A stretch of DNA of 32,682 bases from assembly GCF_027620315.1 (NCBI RefSeq), contig NZ_JAPNNL010000074.1:1-32682 (forward strand), read 5' to 3'. Under the pieces are notes generated by a model that saw nothing but the letters and a program-made list of their open reading frames with translations, ran no database searches and was not told the DNA's origin. The translations under genes and the position numbers were made by a program. The DNA is from Nonomuraea corallina (GTDB lineage: Bacteria; Actinomycetota; Actinomycetes; Streptosporangiales; Streptosporangiaceae). This document shows, piece by piece, positions 1-7,749 of the stretch (within the stretch, counting starts at the first letter, position 1; the number at the start of each line of letters is the position of its first letter).

Positions 1-36
1 TGGTTGAACTCAGCCCACACGACGAAGGACCCGACG

Positions 37-1089
37 GTGAACCTCGACGAGTTGCTCAAGGAATACTCCGAGCTGGAGCTGCAGCTCGCCGACCCCGCCG
101 TGCACGCCGACCAGTCCAGGGCCCGCACGCTCGGCAAGCGCTACGCCCAGCTCACCCCCATCGTCGCCACCTACCGGGAGCTGGAGTCCGCCCGCGACGA
201 CCTCGTCGCGGCCAAGGAGCTGGCCGGCGAGGACGAGGGGTTCGCGGCCGAGGCGAAGGAGATCGAGGAGCGCCTGCCCAAGCTCGAAGAGCGGCTCAAG
301 CACCTGCTCATCCCGCGTGATCCCAACGATGACAAGGACATCATCATGGAGATCAAGGCGGGCGAGGGCGGCGAGGAGTCCGCGCTGTTCGCCGGCGACC
401 TGCTGCGCATGTATCTCCGCTACGCCGAGCGGATCGGCTGGAAGGCCGAGATCATCGACAGCCAGCCGTCCGACCTGGGCGGCTACAAGGACGTCACCGT
501 CGCGATCAAGGCCAAGGGCGACGAGGGCGTGTGGTCCAGGCTCAAGTACGAGGGCGGCGTCCACCGCGTGCAGCGGGTGCCCGTCACCGAGTCGCAGGGC
601 CGCATCCACACCAGCGCCGCCGGCGTGCTCGTCTACCCGGAGGCCGAGGAGGTCGACGTCCAGATCGACCCCAACGATCTGCGCATCGACGTCTACCGCT
701 CCAGCGGCCCCGGCGGGCAGAGCGTCAACACCACCGACTCGGCGGTCCGCATCACCCACCTGCCGACCGGCGTGGTCGTCTCCTGCCAGAACGAGAAGAG
801 CCAGCTGCAGAACAAGGAGTCGGCGCTGCGCATCCTGCGCGCCCGGCTGCTGGCCGTGGCGCAGGAGGAGGCCGACGCCGCCGCCCAGGCGGAGCGCAAG
901 TCGCAGGTGCGCACCGTCGACCGTTCCGAGCGGATCCGCACCTACAACTTCCCCGAGAACCGCATCTCCGACCACCGCGTCGGCTTCAAGGCGTATAACC
1001 TCGACCAGGTTCTCGACGGAGAGCTCAACGCCGTCACCCAGTCCCTCATCGACGCCGAGATGGCGGAGAAGCTCGCACAACACTCATGA
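37..1089 (+). CDS. prfA: Peptide chain release factor 1 (RF1)
   Basis: Class I release factor that recognises UAA and UAG in the ribosomal A site and triggers hydrolysis of peptidyl-tRNA. The 350-aa protein carries the codon-recognition tripeptide P182-V-T184, which is the RF1 (PxT) type rather than the RF2 SPF type, and the catalytic GGQ at residues 226-228 within the context SSGPGGQSVN. The N-terminal third is a helical domain. I chose the GTG at 37 because GAAGGA at 24-29 lies 7 nt before it; a TTG at 4 would add 11 residues but has no visible ribosome-binding site in the window. The stop overlaps prmC (ATGA), and prmC encodes the methyltransferase that modifies the GGQ glutamine. Length and motifs are normal for the family. 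Confidence 0.97.
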   Translation: MNLDELLKEYSELELQLADPAVHADQSRARTLGKRYAQLTPIVATYRELESARDDLVAAKELAGEDEGFAAEAKEIEERLPKLEERLKHLLIPRDPNDDKDIIMEIKAGEGGEESALFAGDLLRMYLRYAERIGWKAEIIDSQPSDLGGYKDVTVAIKAKGDEGVWSRLKYEGGVHRVQRVPVTESQGRIHTSAAGVLVYPEAEEVDVQIDPNDLRIDVYRSSGPGGQSVNTTDSAVRITHLPTGVVVSCQNEKSQLQNKESALRILRARLLAVAQEEADAAAQAERKSQVRTVDRSERIRTYNFPENRISDHRVGFKAYNLDQVLDGELNAVTQSLIDAEMAEKLAQHS

Positions 1090-1940
1090 CATTTCTGCTG
1101 GACGAGATCGCCCTCGCCACCGCCCGGCTGGCGGAGGCGGGTGTGCCGTCACCTCGCACCGACGCCGAGGAGATCGCGGCGTTCGTCCACGGTGTGCGCA
1201 GGAGCGAGCTCCACACCGTCAAGGACGCCGACTTCGACGCGCTGTTCTGGGAGGGCGTCGCGCGGCGTGAGGCCCGCGAGCCGCTCCAGCACATCACCGG
1301 CCACGCCTACTTCCGCTACCTCGACCTGGCCGTCGGCCCCGGGGTCTTCGTGCCCCGCCCCGAGACCGAGGTGATGGCCGGCTGGGCCATCGAGACGCTG
1401 CGCGCGATGGACGTGACCGCGCCGCTCGTCGTCGACCTCGGCACCGGCTCCGGCGCGATCGCGCTGTCCATCGCGCAGGAGGTGGCGCTGGCCGAGGTGC
1501 ACGCCGTCGAGGTGGACCCCGACGCCTACACCTGGGCCAAGCGCAACATCTCCGAACACGGTCAGGGCCGCACCCACCTGCACCCGGAGGACCTGGCCGA
1601 GGCCCTGCCCGAGCTCAACGGCAAGGTCGACCTGGTCATCTCCAACCCGCCCTACATCCCGCCCGGCGCCGTGCCGCGCGACCCCGAGGTGCGCGACTAC
1701 GACCCGGTCCGGGCCCTCTACGGCACCGGCGACGACGGTCTCGGCGAGGTGCGGGCGGTCGAGCGCACCGCGCGCCGCCTGCTGCGCCCCGGCGGCTGGG
1801 TCGCCGTCGAGCACGCCGACGAGCAGGGCAGGGCCGTCTACCTGCAGTTCTCCGAAGACAACGGCTGGCGGGACGTGCGGCTGCGCCAGGATCTCACCCG
1901 CAGGGATCGATTCGTCACCGCACGGCTCGGCCAGGACTAG
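1086..1940 (+). CDS. prmC: Peptide chain release factor N5-glutamine methyltransferase
   Basis: SAM-dependent methyltransferase that N5-methylates the glutamine of the GGQ motif in RF1 and RF2, raising termination efficiency. The 284-aa protein has the usual N-terminal helical domain (about residues 1-80), then a Rossmann methyltransferase fold with SAM-binding DLGTGSG at 117-123 and the signature NPPY at 187-190, whose Asn and Pro backbone hold the substrate glutamine. The ATG overlaps the prfA stop by 4 nt, so the two genes are translationally coupled enzyme and substrate. This arrangement is widespread in bacteria. Nothing is missing. Confidence 0.97.
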   Translation: MTFLLDEIALATARLAEAGVPSPRTDAEEIAAFVHGVRRSELHTVKDADFDALFWEGVARREAREPLQHITGHAYFRYLDLAVGPGVFVPRPETEVMAGWAIETLRAMDVTAPLVVDLGTGSGAIALSIAQEVALAEVHAVEVDPDAYTWAKRNISEHGQGRTHLHPEDLAEALPELNGKVDLVISNPPYIPPGAVPRDPEVRDYDPVRALYGTGDDGLGEVRAVERTARRLLRPGGWVAVEHADEQGRAVYLQFSEDNGWRDVRLRQDLTRRDRFVTARLGQD

Positions 1941-2043
1941 GATGCACGCCAGCGGCGCGGCCCTCTCACGGACGACGCCGAACGAGGGGAAGGGAGGCGG
2001 CCTCGCACGACACCGCTCGTGAGCGGAGTGAGGCAACGAGACC

Positions 2044-2691
2044 GTGACCAAGCGCTTTGACTGCAGCGACCTCGACCAGCGGGCGGAGGGCCTCCGGGAG
2101 GCCGCCGAAGCCGTCCGGCGCGGCGACCTCGTCGTGCTGCCGACCGACACGGTGTACGGGATCGGCGCCGACGCCTTCACCGCCGCGGCCGTCACCGCAC
2201 TCCTGACGGCCAAGGGCCGTGGCCGCGACATGCCGCCGCCCGTGCTCGTCGGCACCGTACGCGCCGCGAACGCCCTCGTCGAGGACCTCGGCCCCTACGG
2301 GCAGGATCTGATCGACGCCTTCTGGCCCGGCCCGCTGACCCTCGTCTGCAAGGCCAACCGCGCCCTGTCGTGGGACCTCGGCGACACCAAGGGCACCGTC
2401 GCCCTGCGCATGCCGCTCCACCCGGTGGCGCTCGACCTGCTCAAGGAGACCGGCCCGATGGCCGTCTCCAGCGCCAACCGCTCGGGGTCCCCGGCCGCGG
2501 CCACCGCTGAGGAGGCGGAGCAGCAGCTCGGCGACTCCGTCGCGGTCTACCTCGACGGCGGCAAGTCCGGCGACAACACCCCGTCGTCGATCCTCGACCT
2601 GACCACCGCCGTGCCGAGGCTCCTGCGCCGCGGCGCCATCCCGGTGGAGAAACTGCGCGGCATCATCGGGTACGTCGCCACCGACGCCTGA
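2044..2691 (+). CDS. L-threonylcarbamoyladenylate synthase (Sua5/YrdC/YwlC family)
   Basis: Makes threonylcarbamoyl-AMP from threonine, bicarbonate and ATP, the first step of t6A37 formation in ANN-decoding tRNAs. The 215-aa protein is the single-domain YrdC/YwlC form without the C-terminal Sua5 domain. Visible family motifs are PTDTVYGIG at 33-41, a basic KGRGRDMPPPVLV segment near residues 57-69, and SSANRSGSP near residue 140. The GTG at 2044 is preceded only by a weak GAGG at 2030-2033. The gene follows prmC after a 103-bp gap that contains a purine-rich run and a small CCGCT/AGCGG hairpin (2013-2026) but no ORF I would accept. In Streptomyces, as I recall it, a low-molecular-weight phosphatase gene follows here; it is absent in this window. 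Confidence 0.94.
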   Translation: MTKRFDCSDLDQRAEGLREAAEAVRRGDLVVLPTDTVYGIGADAFTAAAVTALLTAKGRGRDMPPPVLVGTVRAANALVEDLGPYGQDLIDAFWPGPLTLVCKANRALSWDLGDTKGTVALRMPLHPVALDLLKETGPMAVSSANRSGSPAAATAEEAEQQLGDSVAVYLDGGKSGDNTPSSILDLTTAVPRLLRRGAIPVEKLRGIIGYVATDA

Positions 2692-2778
2692 CCGATACCG
2701 TCTGCTTATCCCGCCTGCGGGGTGGGCGGCGGCCCGCATACGGTGAGACCCGGGAGCAGCGACGTCCGGGAGTGGCCC

Positions 2779-4587
2779 ATGGGCAAGTTCGACGGCATGG
2801 ATCCCCAGCTCGTCCGCGAGCTGCTGGCGGAGACCAAACGGGTGGCCGTCGACCTGCGGGAGACCGAGGGGCGCGTCTCGCGGATCATGTCCAGGGCGGG
2901 CCTCTCCCTCCAGACCACGCATCGGCCCGTGCAGGTCGCGGATGAGGCGGACCGGATGGTCAAGGACGTCTCCGCCCGCCTGGACCTGCTGGAGAAGCGC
3001 GCCGCCGGCGAGAACCGCCGCACCGACCCTCCCACCGACACCGGCGAGAAGACCCCACCCGACGCCCGCGACACCAAACCGGACACCGGCAAACCGGACT
3101 CCGACGCCAAGCCCGACGGGAGCAAGCCGGACCCAGACGCCCGCGATGGCAAGCCGGACACCGGCAAACCGGATGCTGACGGCCGGGGGGAGAAGCCGGA
3201 CGCGGATGGGCGGGATGAGAAGCCGGATCGGGGTCAGCCGGACGGCCGGGACGGCAAGCCGGATGCTGACGGCCGGGGGGAGAAGCCTGACGCGGATGGG
3301 CGGGATGAGAAGCCGGATCGGGGTCAGCCGGACGGCCGGGACGGCAAGCCGGATGCCGACGGCCGGGGGGAGAAGCCCGACGCGGATGGGCGGGGCGAGA
3401 AGCCTGACGCTGACGGCCGGGAGGAGAAGCCGGACGCCAGGCCCGATGGGGATGGCGAGCGGGACGGGAAGTGCGACGACACCGGGGCGCGCGATGACAG
3501 GCCCGATCAGGGCAAGCCGGACGCGGATCAGGGAAGGCCAGACCCGGACCGGGGCAAGCCGGACGTGGATCAGGGGGCGCCGGACGCCGAGCGGAGGGAG
3601 CCGTACCCGGACATCGGGGAGAAGCCCGATGCGAGGGATCAAGAGAAGCCGGACGTAGGAGACCGGGGGACGCCGGAAGAGGATCGGTCCGGCGCCAGGC
3701 CGGAGGACGACGGTCGGCGGGACGGGGTGTGCGACAACCGGCCGGGGACCGAGAAGCCCGACGTCGGCGAGCCCAGAGACGGATCCAGCCAGAACATCGC
3801 CGACACCCAGGCCAAGGATCATCCGGACGACATCGAGACCACCAGGCCACGGGTGGTCGAGGTCGACGGGGTCAAGGTCATCCAGGTGCCTCTCGATCCA
3901 CCCACCGCGAGGGAACTGGAGAGCCTGCTCGACAACCTCGACCGTGCCCAGCCGGCCGACATGCCCACCGTGGGCGGCCCCTGCGACGACGGCGCCTCCC
4001 GGGACGCCGCGCCCGGCGAGGGACGCTCCGTTCCGGAGAACGGCCGCGACGGTTCGCCTGGTGAGAGGGCGCCGGAGAACGGCCGGGACGGTTCGTCTGG
4101 TGAGGGGCGTGGGGCCGGGAACGGCCAGAATGCCCCCTCGCGCGACGGCGGCACCGGCCTGGTGGTTCCGCCCACCCCGGCCCCTGATGGCGGCGCCACG
4201 GCCGTCGTGAGCATCGACGCCACGCTTCCTGGCAACGGGGCCGCGGTCACCGTCGACGCGTCGCCGCCTGACGATGGCGCCACGGCCGTCGTCAGCGTCG
4301 GAGCCCCGCTTCCTGACCACGGGGTCACGGCCGTCGTCGTCGACGCGTCGCCGGACGGTGACGCGGTCGGCGTGAGCGTCGACGCCGGCGCGACGTCGCG
4401 GTCCGCGGAGGGTGATCCGGCGGTCACCGCGGAGGAGTTGCGTGCGCTGATCGAGAACGCCGCGGAGGGCCCGCCGATGGAGAGGCCGGGCGTCGAGGTC
4501 CTGGACTGGGGGCCGGGGGCCGACGGTCCGCCCGGGCAGATCGAGCCCGGTGGGCCACGCCGGAGTGACGATGGGAGGAGCGCTTGA
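2779..4587 (+). CDS. WXG100-like helical protein with long KPD-rich repeat tail
   Basis: Function unknown. The 602-aa protein has three visible parts. Residues 1-77 are predicted helical, charged and free of repeats, beginning MGKFDGMDP and ending in an amphipathic helix with DEADRMVKDVSARLDLLEKR; similar small helical N-termini occur in actinobacterial WXG100/ESX-like proteins, although no WxG motif is present. Residues about 80-350 are a low-complexity, probably disordered region of K-P-D-A-D-G-R repeats. Then come two short structured-looking modules (about 360-400, with ARELESLLDNLDR; and about 549-565, with AEELRALIENA), separated by Gly/Pro-rich linkers and an 84-bp duplicated segment. 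The ATG at 2779 has GGGAG at 2768-2772; the frame is open further upstream, but there is no signal there. There is no signal peptide or membrane segment. The stop overlaps the next gene by 1 nt, so the products are probably made together. Secretion by a type VII system is only a guess. Confidence 0.85.
   Translation: MGKFDGMDPQLVRELLAETKRVAVDLRETEGRVSRIMSRAGLSLQTTHRPVQVADEADRMVKDVSARLDLLEKRAAGENRRTDPPTDTGEKTPPDARDTKPDTGKPDSDAKPDGSKPDPDARDGKPDTGKPDADGRGEKPDADGRDEKPDRGQPDGRDGKPDADGRGEKPDADGRDEKPDRGQPDGRDGKPDADGRGEKPDADGRGEKPDADGREEKPDARPDGDGERDGKCDDTGARDDRPDQGKPDADQGRPDPDRGKPDVDQGAPDAERREPYPDIGEKPDARDQEKPDVGDRGTPEEDRSGARPEDDGRRDGVCDNRPGTEKPDVGEPRDGSSQNIADTQAKDHPDDIETTRPRVVEVDGVKVIQVPLDPPTARELESLLDNLDRAQPADMPTVGGPCDDGASRDAAPGEGRSVPENGRDGSPGERAPENGRDGSSGEGRGAGNGQNAPSRDGGTGLVVPPTPAPDGGATAVVSIDATLPGNGAAVTVDASPPDDGATAVVSVGAPLPDHGVTAVVVDASPDGDAVGVSVDAGATSRSAEGDPAVTAEELRALIENAAEGPPMERPGVEVLDWGPGADGPPGQIEPGGPRRSDDGRSA
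3166..3405 (+). repeat. 90-bp in-frame tandem repeat
   Basis: Copies start at 3166, 3256 and 3346. The first two full copies differ at only 2 of 90 positions (aaa/aag and ccg/cct, both silent); the third matches for about 60 bp and then diverges. Each unit encodes 30 residues containing the KPDADGR submotif twice. Near-identity at the DNA level points to recent duplication or slippage, and copy number probably varies between strains. Confidence 0.9.
4186..4356 (+). repeat. 84-bp imperfect in-frame duplication
   Basis: Two units starting at 4186 and 4270 encode related 28-residue segments of the form DGATAVVS-(I/V)-x-A-x-LP-x-x-G-x-x-VxVDASP. Long stretches such as gccacggccgtcgt and gtcgacgcgtcgcc are shared. 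The duplication lies in the Gly/Ala/Val-rich linker before the last short module of the KPD-repeat protein. Confidence 0.75.
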
Positions 4588-4961
4588 TGTACGTGGATCC
4601 GCCCGCGCCGCGTCCCCGCGAGCTCGGCGAGATGCCGCCCGCCACCGCGACCGGTCCGCTGGACGATCAGCCCAGGGTGTGGGAGTTCAACCCCGAGTAC
4701 CAGCGGCTGGTCACGGCCTGGCAGGAGGCTCTGCCCCTGCTGGAGCAGCTCGCGACCGCCGTGGACAAGGTCTACGCCAGGACCAGGAGCCCGCAGACGT
4801 GGGACGCCCCGGTGGGCTCGCGCTATGTCGAGGACATCGGCCAGTGGCGGAACAGGGTGGCCCTCTACCGTCAGGCCGTGCTGACGGCCATCAGCGACGA
4901 GGCGGCCGACACGCCGAGGTGGATCCCCGCTCCTGCCGGCGCGCCGCACGCCTTCTCCTGA
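4587..4961 (+). CDS. Small helical protein coupled to the KPD-repeat gene
   Basis: I do not recognise a family. The 124-aa product has a proline-rich N-terminus (about 30 residues), then helical segments containing W-E-F-N-P-E-Y, TAWQEALPLLEQLATAVDKVYAR and DIGQWRNRVALYRQAVLTAISD, and a proline/alanine-rich tail. The pattern of two amphipathic helices with aromatic residues between them is reminiscent of WXG100-like or chaperone-like partners, but no diagnostic motif is present. The ATG at 4587 shares its first base with the TGA of the upstream gene (TGATG) and has a strong GGGAGGAG at 4573-4580, 6 nt before the start. Tight coupling suggests a complex or common pathway with the KPD-repeat protein. 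There is no signal peptide or transmembrane segment. Confidence 0.85.
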   Translation: MYVDPPAPRPRELGEMPPATATGPLDDQPRVWEFNPEYQRLVTAWQEALPLLEQLATAVDKVYARTRSPQTWDAPVGSRYVEDIGQWRNRVALYRQAVLTAISDEAADTPRWIPAPAGAPHAFS

Positions 4962-4977
4962 CGGAGGCGGCCAAACT

Positions 4978-5005
4978 AGGACAAACAGGTACGCCGCCGT
5001 ACAGT
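4978..5005 (+). promoter_or_regulatory. Candidate promoter of glyA (possibly leaderless)
   Basis: AGGACA at 4978-4983 (4 of 6 matches to TTGACA) is followed after 16 nt by TACAGT at 5000-5005, which fits the TAnnnT -10 form. The -10 box ends 7 nt before the ATG at 5013, so transcription may start at or next to the start codon. No convincing Shine-Dalgarno sequence lies at proper spacing. Confidence 0.45.
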
Positions 5006-5012
5006 GGGGGTC

Positions 5013-6272
5013 ATGGGCGCAGGACCCTTCTACGGCCCGGACTTCGGGCTTCTGGAGGAGCGGGACCCGGAGCTGGCCGGCGTGCTGCTCGACGAGGTCG
5101 AGCGGGTGCGCGGCGGCATCCAGCTCATCGCCAGTGAGAACTTCGCCTCGCCCGCCGTGCTGGCCGCCCTGGGCTCCACGCTGAGCAACAAGTACGCGGA
5201 GGGCTATCCGGGCAGCCGCTACTACGGCGGCTGCGAGGTCGTCGACCGCGCCGAGAGGCTGGCGGTGCGGCGGGCGCGCGAGCTGTTCGGCGCGGACCAC
5301 GCCAACGTGCAGCCGCACTCGGGCTCGTCCGCCAACCTCGCCGCGTACGCGGCGCTGCTGCAGCCGGGCGACCGGATGCTCGCCATGGCGCTGCCGCACG
5401 GCGGCCATCTCACGCACGGCTCGCGGGCGAACTTCTCCGGCCGGTGGTTCGAGGTGGCCTCGTACGGCGTGCGGCGGGACACGGAGCTGATCGACTACGA
5501 CGAGGTCAGGGACCTGGCGGTGCGTCACCGGCCCAAGGTGATCGTGTGCGGGGCCACGGCCTATCCTCGGCTGATCGACTACGGGGTGTTCCGGGGGATC
5601 GCCGACGAGGTGGGGGCGTGGCTGATGGCGGACGTGGCGCACCCGATGGGGCTGATCGCGGGCCGGGCGGTCCCGTCCCCGGTGCCGTACGCGGACGTCG
5701 TCACCTTCACCACCCACAAGACGCTGCGCGGCCCGCGCGGCGGCGGCATCCTGTGCACGGACGAGCTGGCCGCGCGCGTGGACCGGGCGGTGTTCCCGTT
5801 CACGCAGGGCGGGCCGATGATGCACGCGGTGGCGGCCAAGGCGGCGGCGTTCGGGGAGGCGATGCGGCCGGAGTTCGCCGCGTACGCCCGGCAGGTGATC
5901 GCCAACGCGCGGGCGCTGTGCGCGGCGCTGGCCGAGGCGGGGATGCGGCCGGTCGCCGGCGGCACCGACACCCACCTGGCGCTGATCGACGTGCGGGCGC
6001 TCGGGGTGACCGGCGCCGAGGCCGAGCGCAGGTGCGCGGTGGCGGGCATCACCCTCAACCGGAACGCGATCCCGTACGATCCCGAACCCGCGCGGGTGAC
6101 CTCGGGCGTCCGCGTGGGCACGCCGTGCGTCACCACGCAGGGTCTGGGATCGCGCGAGCTGGAGGAGGTGGGGACGCTGGTCGCCCGGGCGGTGCGTGAG
6201 CCGGAGGCGGCGGCGGACATCCGGGACAAGGTGGTGGCGTTGTTGGCCATACATCAGCCTTATCTGCCCTAA
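5013..6272 (+). CDS. glyA: Serine hydroxymethyltransferase
   Basis: PLP enzyme that interconverts serine plus tetrahydrofolate with glycine plus 5,10-methylene-THF, feeding C1 metabolism in the cytosol. The 419-aa protein has the N-terminal LIASENF motif, the YPGSRYYGG substrate loop, the ADVAHPMGLIAG segment with the Asp and His that contact PLP, the Schiff-base lysine K236 in TTHKTLRGPRGG, and the TSGVRVGTP arginine that binds the substrate carboxylate. Length is normal. The ATG at 5013 gives the usual N-terminus; a GTG at 5004 is in frame but lies inside the predicted -10 box. A glyA copy at this place, between the t6A gene and wecA, is conserved in several actinomycetes. Confidence 0.95.
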   Translation: MGAGPFYGPDFGLLEERDPELAGVLLDEVERVRGGIQLIASENFASPAVLAALGSTLSNKYAEGYPGSRYYGGCEVVDRAERLAVRRARELFGADHANVQPHSGSSANLAAYAALLQPGDRMLAMALPHGGHLTHGSRANFSGRWFEVASYGVRRDTELIDYDEVRDLAVRHRPKVIVCGATAYPRLIDYGVFRGIADEVGAWLMADVAHPMGLIAGRAVPSPVPYADVVTFTTHKTLRGPRGGGILCTDELAARVDRAVFPFTQGGPMMHAVAAKAAAFGEAMRPEFAAYARQVIANARALCAALAEAGMRPVAGGTDTHLALIDVRALGVTGAEAERRCAVAGITLNRNAIPYDPEPARVTSGVRVGTPCVTTQGLGSRELEEVGTLVARAVREPEAAADIRDKVVALLAIHQPYLP

Positions 6273-6335
6273 TAATAAGCTGGTCTGTGTCGTTTTCCGG
6301 TCACAGGCGGCCGGAGCATCCGGGAAACTAGGTCC

Positions 6336-7619
6336 GTGCGCGAATACCTGTTCATGGCACTCATCGCGGCGGCGGTGACGTATCTGCTGGTCCCGCTGGT
6401 GCGCCGTTTCGCGATCCGCATCGGCGCCGCCCCCGAGATCCGCGAACGCGACGTGCACACCACGCCCACGCCCCGGCTGGGCGGCCTGGCGATGTACGGG
6501 GGTCTGGTCGTCGGGCTGCTGGTGGCCGGCCAGCTGGCCAACACCGGCGAGGCGCTGGCCGCCTCCGACGGCGAGCCGGTGCTGGCCCTGATCGTGGCGG
6601 GCGGCCTGATCACGCTGACCGGCTTCCTCGACGACTGGTGGGGCATGGACCCCTTCATCAAGCTGGCCGGGCAGATCGCCGCCGCCGGGGTGCTGGTCCA
6701 CTTCGGGCTTCGGCTGACCTACATCCCGCTGCCGAAGGACTGGGGCGGCTCCACCAGCCTCGACTACACCCTGAGCACGATCATCACGATCCTCGTCGTG
6801 GTGGTGGCGATCAACGCGGTCAACTTCGTCGACGGGCTGGACGGGCTCGCGGCGGGCATCGTGTGCATCGCCGGCATGGCGACCTGGGCCTACTCCATCT
6901 ACCTCGGCCAGAACGTCAGCGGTGACCGCATCACCACCACCGCCGCCATCTCCGCCGTGCTCATCGGCGCCTGCGTCGGGTTCCTGCCGCACAACTTCCA
7001 CCCGGCCAAGATCTTCATGGGCGACACCGGCGCCATGCTGATCGGGCTGGTGCTGGCCTCGTCGCTCGTCACGGTGATGCCGGTGGACCCGTCGGTCATC
7101 GAGGGCATCAACCGGTTCGGCGTGCTGCTGCCGCTGCTGGTGCCCGCCGCGGTGCTGGTGCTCCCGCTCATCGATCTGATAACGGCCGTGGTCCGCCGCA
7201 CCTCCTACGGGATGTCGCCGTTCGCGCCCGACCGCGGCCACCTGCACCACCGGCTGATGGACATCGGCCACTCCCACCGGCAGTCCGTCCTCATCATGTA
7301 CGCGTGGGCGTTCCTCTTCGCGTTCGGCATCTTCGCGATGTCGGTGGTCAGCGTGCCGGTGCTGGCCTTCCCGGTGGTGATTCTGCTCGCACTCGGCGTG
7401 CTGGTGCTGATGGCCCTGCCGCGCTGGCGCGGCCGGGGCGGCGCGCACGCCTCGCGGGGCAAGCCGTCGAGCGACGACGACGGCCCGCCCACCGGTCCGA
7501 TGCCGCCGTTGAGGCCGGAGACGGAGTTCGGCCGGCGGGTTCCGCCGCCGGGCGGGCCGCAGGAGCGGACCAGCACGGATCCCCACTCGGTCATTCCGCT
7601 CCATCCGGGCCGTCCGTGA
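6336..7619 (+). CDS. Undecaprenyl-phosphate N-acetylhexosamine-1-phosphate transferase (WecA/TagO, MraY superfamily)
   Basis: Polytopic membrane enzyme that moves a UDP-linked amino-sugar phosphate (GlcNAc in WecA/TagO members) onto the polyprenyl-phosphate carrier, starting a cell-wall glycopolymer. The 427-aa protein has about ten to eleven hydrophobic segments and all superfamily signatures: HTTPTPRLGG (41-50), catalytic-site D99-D100 in GFLDDWWG, NFVDGLDG (163-170), FMGDTG (227-232) and HLHHR (302-306). Residues after about 370 form a hydrophilic, proline- and arginine-rich cytoplasmic tail not needed by the core family. The GTG at 6336 fits the conserved start MREYLF but has no clear Shine-Dalgarno. 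It lies between glyA and the atp operon, as in Streptomyces. Confidence 0.94.
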   Translation: MREYLFMALIAAAVTYLLVPLVRRFAIRIGAAPEIRERDVHTTPTPRLGGLAMYGGLVVGLLVAGQLANTGEALAASDGEPVLALIVAGGLITLTGFLDDWWGMDPFIKLAGQIAAAGVLVHFGLRLTYIPLPKDWGGSTSLDYTLSTIITILVVVVAINAVNFVDGLDGLAAGIVCIAGMATWAYSIYLGQNVSGDRITTTAAISAVLIGACVGFLPHNFHPAKIFMGDTGAMLIGLVLASSLVTVMPVDPSVIEGINRFGVLLPLLVPAAVLVLPLIDLITAVVRRTSYGMSPFAPDRGHLHHRLMDIGHSHRQSVLIMYAWAFLFAFGIFAMSVVSVPVLAFPVVILLALGVLVLMALPRWRGRGGAHASRGKPSSDDDGPPTGPMPPLRPETEFGRRVPPPGGPQERTSTDPHSVIPLHPGRP

Positions 7620-7662
7620 TCGCGCACTAGAAACGGCAGGTAAAAGCGGTCTTCTGTGAGCT

Positions 7663-7678
7663 TGTGATATCTTTCACG
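7663..7678 (+). promoter_or_regulatory. CRP-like palindrome upstream of the atp cluster
   Basis: TGTGA-N6-TCACG matches 9 of the 10 specified positions of the enterobacterial and mycobacterial CRP consensus TGTGA-N6-TCACA. It lies 72 bp before the atpI start in a 130-bp non-coding gap, and the central six bases include TATCTT, which could itself be a -10 box. Whether a Crp protein binds here is inference. Confidence 0.45.
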
Positions 7679-7701
7679 AGCAGGGCCCCCAGACGCTCGT
7701 G
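7675..7701. other. Perfect 7-bp inverted repeat before atpI
   Basis: CACGAGC (7675-7681) and GCTCGTG (7695-7701) pair perfectly around a 13-nt loop. The left arm overlaps the CRP-like site. It may be a weak wecA terminator, a leader hairpin of the atp transcript, or part of a larger operator. No U-run follows. Confidence 0.45.
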
Positions 7702-7749
7702 TCATGGGGGTAGCAAACGCTCGCTTGATAACTGGCTGATGGAGCACCG

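Noticed and set aside
4..36. TTG start for prfA at 4
   Set aside because: GTG 37 has GAAGGA at 7 nt and gives the usual RF1 N-terminus, whereas TTG 4 has no visible upstream signal in the window.
3166..3405. CRISPR-like array
   Set aside because: The repeats are contiguous, in frame and without unique spacers. They encode a protein repeat.
1966..4320. A 784-codon minus-strand frame with Pro/Leu/Arg repeats
   Set aside because: It is antisense to the t6A gene and the KPD-repeat gene; the repetitiveness is only the complement of the real tandem repeat. The sense frame has the ribosome-binding site and the coupled neighbour.
3819..7604. A 1261-codon open frame on the minus strand
   Set aside because: It runs antisense through five well-supported genes, is very rich in Arg, Gly, His and Pro, and shows no domain. 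This is the expected shadow frame of GC-rich coding DNA.
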